64,000 bases of DNA, from contig CM065379.1 of NCBI GenBank assembly GCA_033060915.1, positions 33,678,818 to 33,742,817 on the forward strand. Reading direction: 5' to 3'. Below are positions 55,230 to 64,000 of this stretch, in pieces. Position 1 is the stretch's first letter; every line of letters begins with the position of its first letter. Below the pieces are notes generated by a model. The model made no database searches and was not told the origin of the DNA. It worked only from the letters and a program-made list of their open reading frames with translations. Source of the stretch: Euryodendron excelsum (taxonomy: Eukaryota; Streptophyta; Magnoliopsida; Ericales; Pentaphylacaceae). Made by a program: the position numbers and the translations under genes.

Positions 55230-56712
55230 AGCTCAATGCCATAGGTCAACTACCTCTTGGCCCACGGCTACACCTCCTACTACCACATCCAAAGAAGTAA
55301 AGGCCCCAACAAATCTCACACTAAAGTGGGTTGTGTAGTTGACGTCTGGTGAAAGTAGAAAGGCAGCACCCGAATGAGGCACCAAGAGCGGTATGTCAAC
55401 TGCCTCATAAGGAATCCCATACATATATATAAGGGGATCTCCAGTGGCACAAAAATCTTGATAACACTGGCATCAGTGTCTCTCTCCCAGATATAACTCC
55501 CAAGACTTAACACCGACCAATGAGACCCTCGACAAAGACAAAGGAACAAGGTACCTCACAGTCTCATAATACAAGAAGTCTATAAATGGCCTCTTTGTCA
55601 TGTCCTCGGACAAGAAGAGCTCTAGGTTCATCTTGAGTGAGATAAAATTAGAAACCTCCAACCGATGCACTACCTGAGTATGGGCCCACCTCAAGGACCT
55701 GGGGTAAGCATCATTCATCTCCCCTTGTGGCTGACATACGAGCAGATACTCATAGCTCCACCAAACCAAGAAAAGCTAGAAGCTGAACTGCCCCAACGTG
55801 CAGAAGTCCTCACACGCATCCCTCGAAAAAAGCAATCAAAGGTGAAAGACCCCTAATCCAAGCCATGTGGAACATCCAAATCCACCACCAAGCTCACTAA
55901 GCTAAGAGGGACCCTCAACTAGTTATTGTGGCAAAAGCAGCTAAAAACCACATACAGCACTAGTCGAAGGCCTCATGATATTCCTACACCCAAGAGGAGG
56001 CTCAACAAAAAAAGTCATCGAGCTCTGACAAAGAAGTGCTACAGGAAATGATGTACTCTCAAAGGCTAGCAAGTCCAAGAGAATGCAAGCCTCCACTACA
56101 ATAATCGGCCATAAAGTGATCTTACGACCTATAAAGTCCTGTGATGATCGCCCAGTTCAGTAAAGTCGAGCCATGCTCAAAACTGATAAAATAAAAGGTC
56201 CCCTTCTCCCCAAACCATCTCTCCACCATGGCGCTAACAAACCTGCAGTCCAGGCGATCTATCGGCAGTGTCCTAAATGATCCAAAGCCTATGTTCGCAA
56301 GACACTCCTGATAAGACAGGGCCAACCTCTGCATGGCTAACAAAGCAGTATGGATCGCCCCATGGAAAGCAGTGTGGACACTAGGAGGCATCAAGTGACG
56401 ACGCGAGTGGACGCTGGGATGGTAGGCCAAGTCTCAAAGTGGAGGAATATTGGGAATATTAAGGTCGCCTAAATCAGATTTAGTGCTCCTGGTCCAAACA
56501 CTCGCCCTCGCATATCTTGTCACGGGGTCCTCGGGGCCTTGAACATCCTTGTCTGACTCTAGTTCAATGGGAGGCACACTCTCCATTTGACTACTGTTGG
56601 AAGTCACCCTTAGTGCAGGTGGAGTTACCATGACTAGCCTCCTTGGCATCCTGATCTGTGTGAGCCCCTTTCCCGAGTCAGTGCCTCTTCTGGGACCAAT
56701 CATCTCCAACAT
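55230..56712 (-). pseudogene. Antisense plant-mobile-domain (PMD) gene of E3
   Basis: The minus-strand ATG at 56712 (MLEMIGPRRGTDSGKG) opens a frame that runs past one TGA (56434-56436) to 56122. It contains CLANIGFGSFRTLPIDRLDC and VSAMVERWFGEKGTFYFI followed by AIITGL, the pattern (GFG..LP..LD..LVERW..ET..F....GE...TL.D...ITGL) of plant mobile domain proteins, the family that includes MAIN and MAIL1. After a frameshift, 55769-55233 has WWSYEYLLVCQPQ and YPRSLRWAHTQ, consistent with the domain's later part. Stops occur near 55473. Such domains are known both as host genes and as cargo of Ty3/gypsy and Mutator-like elements. The position inside E3, opposite gag, indicates element cargo. Confidence 0.75.
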
Positions 56713-56839
56713 CAGCTATCCTAAGATCAAAATTTAACAAAAGAAAAAGAAAAGTATTAATAAGTAAGCATATATAAAAAGAGAAGAAAAGAAAAAAAGA
56801 GCAAGAGAGAAAAATATACAAGAGAATGCGTTAAAAAAA

Positions 56840-57560
56840 AAAAGGAAGGAGATGAAGAAAGAAAAGAAAGTAAGAAAAAAGGGGGGAAAAGAAGGTTCAA
56901 AACTAGCTTCCGGTCATATCGTTCCCATTCCTAAAACATTTTCAAAAAGAACCCTGAAAGATTCTAAATCCAATTCAAGGATTTCTAACTTTTTCTCTCA
57001 AAAAGTTCGCTCATATCAAATCAATCAGTTTTAAAAACTTTTTCCTTCAAAAAGTTCATTCAAATCCAATTCAAGGTTTTTTTTAACTTTTTTCCTTAAA
57101 AAGTTCACTCAAGTCAAATCAATCGGTTTTAAAACTATTTCTTTCAAAAATTTCATTCAAATCCATTCAAATAAAATCAATCAATTTTAAGACTTTTTCC
57201 TTCAAAAAGTTTCATTCAAATCTAATTCAAGGTTTTCTAACTTTTTCCCTCAAAAAGTTCACTCAGATCAAGTCAATCGGTTTTAAGACTTTTTCCTTCA
57301 AAAAGTTCATTCAAATCCAATTCCAAGTTTTCTAAACTTTATCCTTCAAAAAGTTTCACATTCGGGTTTTCATAGCTTTTATCTTCAAAAGTTTCAATTC
57401 AAGTTTTTCTAAACTTTTATTCTTCAAAATGTTCCAATTCAAGGTTTCCTAAACTTTTGCCTTCAAAAAGTTTCAACTCTTCGGTTTTCTAAAGCTTTTT
57501 CCTTTAAAAAGTTCAAGTTCTAATCAAATTCTTGATTTCTCAAACTTTATCCTTCAAAAG
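56840..57560 (+). repeat. A-rich then pyrimidine-rich degenerate repeats in E3
   Basis: A purine run (GAAAGAAAAGAAAG, 56780-56890) precedes about seven repeats of CTTTTTCCTTCAAAAAGTTC plus ATTCAAATCCAATTC, period about 90-95. They are related to E2 48060-48900. By analogy this marks the 3' end of the internal region, just before a lost LTR. Confidence 0.8.
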
Positions 57561-57780
57561 CCCCATTCCAAAAATTTTAAAGCCCCAAAAGGAGGGGCCC
57601 GGTTCCAAACATACCTCCGTTTCTACGCTTAAAACATGCGTAAACACCGAAACAACACTCCCAAAAACCGTCTCAACATTTTCAAAATCATTCCCTTTCT
57701 TTTCAATGAAACTAAACATTTTCAAAAACCAAAACAGCCCCCACTCATCACCTCGTAACTCTCGAGTGCTTCGAGGATCC

Positions 57781-58134
57781 CGTTAAAGGTTTTCAAACCC
57801 CAAAGTCTCCACATCGCGTATTCCAAGTTTTTCTAAAAATACGATGGAATCCTGCTTAAAAGCGTCCCAAGCCTCACAAACAACATGCCACTAAGCCATC
57901 TACGACATCACAAACACCCAATAAACACCAACCAGAAGCGGTTCCATCCATCACAATTCACAAGCCCCAAATAAGTACAAATAAACCACTTAACTTTCAC
58001 ATTTTTCAAATTTTTAAAGGCTTCCCCAACTTCCTAAAATCTCCAAAAATTCAAGAACCCACCAAATAGGGTTATACAAATTTTTAAAAATATTCCACAA
58101 TTTTTCTAACCACAAACCTATTAACCTAAAGGGT
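57781..58134 (+). other. Unassigned stretch between E3 and C1
   Basis: AT-rich sequence with no recognisable gene, LTR end or repeat. It may be E3 3' sequence or unrelated flank into which C1 inserted. Confidence 0.4.
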
Positions 58135-59734
58135 TGATCTTCATAAGTGATTTTGATGATAACAAAACTTTGCAATTGTGGCCTAATGATTTTAACTAAG
58201 TGTGCAAACAAGATGTTCTAATTATAACAAGAATTGAGCTAAATTTATTTTAAAGAGATTGAAGGTCTTGAATAGACCGCAAGAAGTTTTGAAAGGAAGC
58301 ATTGTCAACAATATGTGATATTGCTGACACCTTGAAACTCTTATGCAAAGAAATTGTTGAAGACAGTGAGGATATTGTCAACACCATTGCTAACACCTGG
58401 TTGAAGATTCAATAAAGCAGTTGTCAAAGTCGCGACAACCCTTGTTCCTCATGTTTTTAACTATCTATTAATATTGGTCAAACACCATGCATCTGTTGTT
58501 GAAAAGTCCACAAGTCTCAAAGGAAGCACAAAGCTAGATCTTTTGTGGTGGCTGGCATCCTTGATGAAGAATATATTGAAGAAGAGTGTGTCAAGGTATG
58601 GTTGACACTATACAGCATTGCTAGCACTTGAAATGTAGCCTAACTAAAAAAGGAAAAATTGAAGTGTCAAGCTAAAATTGTCGACACCCTATGAGATGGT
58701 TGACAATCTAAAGCCTATGAACTTTCAAAGGAGACAGTCTCTGAAGATGATAGACAACGTATTGTCTTGATGACATCATCAAAGACTAATTTATAGAATG
58801 ACTCAAAGATGGTCAACAATATACAAGATTGCTGACACCTTCAGTAGGCAGATAGAGAAACAAGGAATTAAGATGGTCGACACCAATAAAGCTGATTACT
58901 GACAATCTCGGCTCCAACTGTCGAATTTTTAAATGTTTTGACTTGGCTACCTACACATTTAATGCACTCCCACCCTCTCAAACAGCTGGATTTTGTGAGG
59001 AAGTATATATAGAAGACTTCAATAACAATTATGGAGAGGTGATAAGAATCATAAGGCACAAAAGGCCAAGATTTGATTATTCCACATCTACTATGTTTTT
59101 TTTTTATCTGTCCAAACCGAGGATTCTAAGCTTTAACTTGCATTTACTTCACTTGAAGAGTGATATCCTTGTATTCTTTCCTTATTAATACTTGTAAAAG
59201 GTTATGTATACCTTTGATGAGAGAGTGTAGCTTAAGAGCACACTTGTAAGTTAGAGAAACCTTGCATCGAACTTCTCGATTGGTGAGAGTTTAGTGTAAA
59301 CGCTTGTGTAAGAGTGAGCTGGGCACTTGGAGCAAAACCAGTAGCTATGTAAGGGAATTTTACATAGTGAAATAGCTTCAAGAGGATCGAGGAAGAGAGG
59401 ACGTAGGCAAGGGTTAGGCCGAACCTTTGTAAAAATTCCGGTGTCTCCATCTCTTGTTGTGTATGATATCATTGTCAACCACCTGCATCTTTAACCATGC
59501 GCACTGCATTACAGTCTTTTTTATTAAAAATTTGTGATTGCTAACTATCTGAGTTGTTCACGTTTTTGATTATTTAAATCTGATCATCTATATCTTTGTT
59601 TGTCAAGAATCTGATTGCATCGAGTGTTCATCTCACAGTTCCATTAAATTGTGATTATTATATGGTATTATTGCTTGCTATTAATTTTTGTAAACCTAAT
59701 TCACCGCCCTCTTAAGTTGGTATTTGTACTAGCA
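58135..59734 (+). repeat. C1 5' LTR (about 1.6 kb)
   Basis: It opens TGATCTTCATAAGTGATTTT then GATGATAACAAAAC, a start common in copia LTRs, and ends near GTACTAGCA after TTCACCGCCCTCTTAAG. The TATA box TATATATAGAAG is at about 59004. No second LTR is in the window, so the left boundary is judged from sequence type only. Confidence 0.72.
58999..59015 (+). promoter_or_regulatory. C1 LTR TATA box
   Basis: GGAAGTATATATAGAAGAC is a good plant TATA context in the middle of the LTR. It would place the transcription start near 59040 and leave about 700 bases of R-U5. Confidence 0.6.
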
Positions 59735-59755
59735 ATTAGATCAGAGCCTGGTGCT
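59735..59755 (+). other. C1 primer-binding site (mutated)
   Basis: ATTAGATCAGAGCCTGGTGC follows the LTR. It resembles ATTGGTATCAGAGCCTGGTG, the usual copia site for initiator tRNA-Met, with a small deletion. That would weaken priming. Confidence 0.75.
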
Positions 59756-59829
59756 TGCAATTAGGCGTTACATTCAAGCACCAGGCATTACATTCTAGAG
59801 TAATATCCATAGCCAACACTATAGGAACC

Positions 59830-61380
59830 TCACTTACTGAAGGGCATTCCACCAACAGACCATCTATATTCAATGGGACCAACTATAACTACTAAAAAAA
59901 TAGAATGAAAATCTATATTCAGTCAGTAGATTATGAACTATGGAGAATTATTGTAAGTGGACCTAAGATCCCTACTAAGACCATAGAAAAAATTATTATG
60001 GTTAAACCTGAAGATTAATGGAATGAATCTGATTTAAAACTTCTGCAATTGAATGCCAAAGCTATGAATTTGTTATACTATGCTCTAGACCCAAATGAGT
60101 TTAATAGAATATTTACATGTGATTCTGCTAAGAAAATATAGGATAAATTAGAAGTCACTCATAAAGGTACTAATCAAGTAAAGGAATCTAAAATCAACAT
60201 ACGTATGCATAATTATGAGTTGTTTAGAATGAAACCTGAGGAGTCCATTACAGAAATGTTTACAAGATTTACGAATATTATAAACGGACTAAAATCTCTT
60301 AGCAAGGTTTACTCTAATACTGAATAGGTAAGAAAGGTACTTAGGTCTCTACCAAGAGTTTGGGAAGCTAAAGTGATAACAATCCAGGAAGAAAAGAACT
60401 TAAACACTCTACCCCTGGAATAACTGTTAGGATCACTCATGGCTTATGAGCTAACTTAAAAGCAAAACAGGTATGATGATAATGAGAAGAAGAAAAGAAC
60501 CATTGCCTTCAAATCCACAACTGATGGTAATTATGACAGTGATGAAGAGAAGGATGAAGAATTAACACTCATCACTAGAAAATTCAAGAGGTTCATAAGA
60601 AATAAATGGAAGAAAGGAAGAAAGCCAAAACTCAAAGGAGAATCAGGCATATCAAATTCAGCCATTATCTGTTTTGAGTGTAAGAAACCTAGACACATCA
60701 AAGCAGAGTGTCCACAGTTAAAGAAAAGAAAGAAAATAGGCAAAGAGGCTGCAGCAATGGTTGCAACACTGAGTGGAAGTGAATAATCCAGCTCAAATGA
60801 TGACACTAACACTAAAGAAGTGGCTAACCTTTGTCTGACAGCTCATGAAGAGGAAGGAAAAGAGGTAATCACTTATGACTTTACCTTTGATGAATTGCAA
60901 GAAGCTTTTGAAGATCTATTATCTAAATTCAGAAAATCAGAAGCTAAAAACAGTCTTTTAAAAAAAATTATTTCTACTTTAACCAAAGAAAATGAGACCC
61001 TAATTTTTTAAAATGATTCTTTGAAAAAGGAAAACAATTCTTTAAAAGATAAGGTCAAGGATTTGAATAAGCCACTTGAAAATTTTGTAAAAGGAAGGGA
61101 AAACCTTGACTTTTTACTAGGCAACCAAGATGTACTTTTGACAAAGGAGGAGTTGGTTACAATCCTTTTGTAAAGAAAAAAATATTATAAGAACTTCTTT
61201 ACTCCACCTAATGTATCTAAAGTCAGATGCTATTTTTGTCAAAAAAATAGTCACTATGATAATCAATGCTAGTTAAGAAATGCTCCTAGTGAAAATGTTA
61301 AAAAGAAGTGGATTCCAAAGGAACACATTGCCGACACTAACCCTCTAGGACCTAACCTGAAGTCGGTACCAAAAATCAAA
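59830..61380 (+). pseudogene. C1 gag with zinc knuckle and coiled coil
   Basis: The N-terminus has IFNGTNYN, a stop, then RMKIYIQSVDYELW, the conserved copia gag start. The core has YELFRMKPEESITEMFTRF and VRKVLRSLPRVWEAKV. The knuckle at about 60670-60715 reads CFECKKPRHIKAECP, a complete CX2CX4HX4C. NLCLTAHEEEGKE and a coiled coil (FTFDELQEAFEDLLSKFRK to LIF, 60820-61011) follow, then ENLDFLLGNQ and a second Cys-rich patch (CYFCQKNSHYDNQC). At least seven stops occur. This layout is typical of SIRE-type copia gag. Confidence 0.88.
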
Positions 61381-61384
61381 CCTT

Positions 61385-61505
61385 GAAATATCCATTCTAT
61401 AGGTTTGCCTCCAATCCAAAGACAAAAAGGGATTACTAGTATCTGTATAGTGGGTGTTCAAGGCACATGACTAGAGATGAAAATAAGTTCTCATCCCTCT
61501 CACCC
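61385..61505 (+). pseudogene. C1 protease remnant
   Basis: The translation near 61440-61500 shows YSGCSRHMTRDENKFSS, the copia protease/integrase-junction motif DSGCSRHMTGD, with the catalytic Asp replaced by Tyr. It is preceded by stops. Only this short part is recognisable. Confidence 0.8.
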
Positions 61506-61509
61506 ATAG

Positions 61510-62110
61510 ATGAGGGTGTTTGGACCACCCAGAACACATAGTCTTGGTGAAAAACAGTGTGCACTTGTTATTATAGATGACTACTCTCAATTTACATTGA
61601 GTTATTTCATTGCTCACAAAGATGAAACCATAATTGCTTTTATTAAATTCTGTAAAAAAAAAAAAAAAAGTACAAAACGAAAAAGGTTTTACTATTTCTA
61701 CAATTAGAACTGATCATGAAGCAAAATGGTGAGAAAAAAAAAAAGAATTTGGAGGAAATGGCAAGGACTGTGCTTTGTGAAAATGGTTTACCAAAATATT
61801 TGTGAGCTGAGACAGTAAACACAGCTTGTTATGTTTTCAATAGAATTATGGTTATAAGACATTTGAAAAAGACTCCATGTGAGCTTTGGAAAAGAAGGAA
61901 ACTAAACATTTTCTATTTTCATGTTTTTAGTTGCAAATATTTTGTTTTGAATAATAACAAGGATAATTTGGGCAAGTTTGATGCTAAATCAGATGAGGGT
62001 GTGTTTCTTGGTTATTACATGCATAGTAAGACTTATAGAATTTTTAACAAAAGAACTAACTGTTGAAGAGACTATTCATGTTAAATTTGATGAATCTAAC
62101 ACTTTTCAAG
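61510..62110 (+). pseudogene. C1 integrase (internally deleted)
   Basis: The first block (61540-61700) has CALVIIDDYSQFTLSYFIAH and a damaged STIRTDHEAKW. The second block (61800-62066) has AETVNTACYVFNR, HLKKTPCELWKRRK, YFHVFSCKYFVLNN and GKFDAKSDEGVFLGYY, the conserved copia integrase C-terminal half. The part between, including the catalytic Glu, is largely missing, and the HHCC zinc domain before 61510 is also lost. Confidence 0.88.
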
Positions 62111-62399
62111 CAAGAGTATAAATAATGATACAGAAGGAGCAGAACAAGAAATAAGCAAGTTGAACATATGCTCAACACATACTTAGGTGTCACAAATTGA
62201 GGACGGGGAAGCAGAAAATAAGCTTGCACCAACTGTCACTCAACAGTAAATTGAAGTAAATGAAGGTCTTCCCAAAGAATGAAAATTTATGTAAAATCAT
62301 CCACCAGAACAAATACTTGGCAGTCCTTAACAGGGAGTTAGAACTAGATCTTCACTCAGAAATTTATGTGCTCACTATGCATTCCTGTCACAAATGGAG

Positions 62400-63112
62400 C
62401 TAAAGACATTCCAAGAAGCTGAAGGTCATGAATTCTGGATCAATGCAATGCAAAAAGAACTGAATCAATTTGAAAGAAGCAAAGTTTGGAATCTTGTTCC
62501 CAGACCTGAAGGACATCCAGTCATTGGTACAAAATGGGTATTCAAAAATTAGATGGATGAATTAGGTATTGTGATAAAAAAAAACAAGCCAGGTCAGTGG
62601 CTCAGAGCTATAGTCAAGAGGAAGGCATTGATTATGATGAAACTTTTGCTTCTATTGCTAGAATAGAAGCAATTAGGATGTTACTTGCCATTATATGTTT
62701 TAGGAACTTCAAATTATATCAAATAGATGTTAAAAATGCTTTTCTAAATGGCTTTATAAATGAAGAATTTATGTTGAACAACCACTAAGTCTTGAAAATG
62801 AAAAATATTCAAATCATGTTTTCAAATTAACCAAATCTTTGTATTGTCTAAAATAGGTAACTAGGGCCTGGTATAAGAGACTTAGTAAATTTTTGTTGGA
62901 AAATGGTTACTTTAGAGGAAAAGTGTATACAACTCTTTTCATAAAAAATGGACATCTTGATATGCTGATTGTATAAATATATGTTGATGATATTATTTTT
63001 GGTTTTACTAATAAAAATTTGTGTAAAGAGTTTGCTAAGTGTATGCAATAAGAGTTTGAAATGAGTATGATGAGAGAATTTACATTCTTCCATGGTATTC
63101 AAATTAAAATAT
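62400..63112 (+). pseudogene. C1 reverse transcriptase (cut by L6)
   Basis: SKVWNLVPRPEGHPVIGTKW opens the copia reverse transcriptase. After a frameshift, 62597-62788 has YSQEEGIDYDETFASIARIE, LLAIICFRNFKLYQ and DVKNAFLNGFINEE. After another, LTKSLYCLK and the catalytic box YVDDIIFG (62980-62991, both Asp kept) are followed by EFTFFHGIQIKI. The sequence then stops at L6, so RNase H and any 3' ORF are absent from this window. Confidence 0.92.
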
Positions 63113-64000
63113 TGTCGCGCCTAGATTTTTTGCACTCGAGGAATACACACACAAGCGAAAAAAAATACTGTACTCTCTTCTTAAAACTCACCTTCCTAGA
63201 AGAATGAGTGCGATTATGTTTGAATTGAAAATAGATTTGAATGAAGGGCTTTTGAAAAAAGTTTGGAGTAGCCACCTAACTTGATTAAGGCGAGTTAGGT
63301 AACCAAAAAACTAAGCATAATCCAAAAACTACACTTATAATTTTGGAAAACTATTTTGAAAATACCTCCTCAAGAGAGGATTTTTAAGAAAACAGGTTGT
63401 TTGGCAACATTTGAAAAACATTTAGCCCTTTTTTGAAAAATAACTCTGTTTTGGTCTATGAAAACAGTGATTCTAGGTTCGGAGATTGGTTACATGTCGG
63501 GAAGACACACTAAGCCATTACTCAACCCTGCCCTTGCGGTACCTACATATCTATTTACCCTAGATTCACCTATGAGAGTCTTCAACTAACTAATGTTCAA
63601 TCCTATCCACTTTGAAAAAGAAATGTTTAAAAAGAAATTTAACATGATGCGTGATATGCAAGTGCAAGAAAAGAGAATTGAAAAATAGATTTGGAAAGAA
63701 ATTGATTTGATTTGAAAAGGAAGAGATAGAAGTTTGAATTTGGAAAGAAGGTTTTGGAAATTAAAAATAAAGATTTGGAAATAGAAATTTGGAATTGGAA
63801 GTTTGAAAATAGATTGGAGATTTGGAAAGATTTTGTGGAAATAGAAACTTGAAAAATGTTGTGGAATTGGAAATTTGAGACTTGAAAAAGGTTGTGACCG
63901 CACCCATGAGGGTTGCCTAGGTATCCTTTTGGAGGAATCAGTTCAGTCGTAGTTCGGACAAGAGTCCGATTGAAAATAGAAGAGTTGATTTAGAAAATAG
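63113..64000 (-). mobile_element. L6: start of another long LTR, runs off the window
   Basis: It begins TGTCGCGCCTAG and follows L1, L3 and L4 closely: AACAGGTTGTTTGGCAAC near 63393, GGTACCTACATATC near 63538, the purine-rich tract from 63660, and the GTTGTGACCGCACC island near 63890. Orientation is minus. The left flank is AATAT (63108-63112); the partner duplication would lie outside. Whether it is a solo LTR or part of a full element cannot be told. Confidence 0.9.

Larger units (their letters stand above)
52551..58134 (+). mobile_element. E3: third long-LTR element, gag plus antisense PMD gene
   Basis: It begins in mid-gag at 52551 right after L5 (GGCATTAAGCGGTCATG, matching E1 gag at 3605). 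It contains the rest of gag, an unassigned spacer, an antisense plant-mobile-domain gene and a pyrimidine-rich repeat like that of E2. Its own LTRs are not seen: the right side runs into copia element C1. The simplest reading is that E2 inserted into the E3 gag. The right boundary is approximate. Confidence 0.65.
58135..63112 (+). mobile_element. C1: degraded SIRE-like Ty1/copia element (3' part missing)
   Basis: On the plus strand: 5' LTR, damaged primer-binding site, gag, then protease, integrase and reverse transcriptase in copia order (integrase before reverse transcriptase). It stops within reverse transcriptase where L6 is inserted at 63113. Gag sequence and the long Lys/Glu-rich coiled coil resemble the SIRE lineage. 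Numerous stops and a deletion in integrase show age. Confidence 0.88.

Overview
The window is land-plant nuclear DNA, AT-rich, and looks like heterochromatic retrotransposon fill from an angiosperm. A eudicot is my weak preference. I recognise no ordinary host gene, tRNA or rRNA. Every coding signal I can name belongs to an LTR retrotransposon, and nearly all carry in-frame stops or frameshifts.

Layout: (1) 1-1735 is the end of a Tat-type Ty3/gypsy copy (G3, minus strand). (2) 1736-46451 is one old long-LTR element (E1, plus strand) with a gag gene and a 3' LTR (L2), expanded by nested insertions. Its gag was hit twice, by solo LTR L1 (4400-9451, duplication AGTAC) and by a chromodomain-bearing Tekay/Del-like Ty3/gypsy element G1 (9475-19355, duplication AGCAT/GGCAT). 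Its 3' LTR L2 (22471-46451 in three pieces) was hit by solo LTR L3 (duplication CTAAC), itself split by solo LTR L4 (27811-33579, duplication ACTTA), and separately by a Tat-lineage Ty3/gypsy element G2 (36201-46084, duplication GTAAC). (3) 46452-48991 is the 3' internal end of a second long-LTR element (E2), followed by its 3' LTR L5 (48992-52550). (4) 52551-about 58134 is a third long-LTR element (E3): a decayed gag and an antisense plant-mobile-domain gene. (5) 58135-63112 is a degraded SIRE-like Ty1/copia element (C1), cut by another long LTR (L6) that leaves the window.

The long-LTR family dominates, with LTRs of about 3.6-5.8 kb. True LTR orientation (starts TGTAAGCACC, ends GCGACA) is set by a purine tract just before L2 and L5 and by a TATA box reading CTATAAATACAGA in the same direction. 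I see no pol in its members, so it looks non-autonomous, a Tat/Ogre-like or LARD-like family using enzymes supplied in trans. Its LTRs hold variable tandem repeats (about 158, 81-94, 37 and 29 bp), a hyphenated palindrome upstream of the TATA box, and a conserved splice-donor-like site that may pair with an acceptor-like site just before gag.

G1 and G2 retain recognisable gag, protease, reverse transcriptase, RNase H and integrase, with primer-binding sites and polypurine tracts. G2 has an extra, intron-containing gene on the opposite strand, convergent with pol, with a duplicated palindromic block between them.
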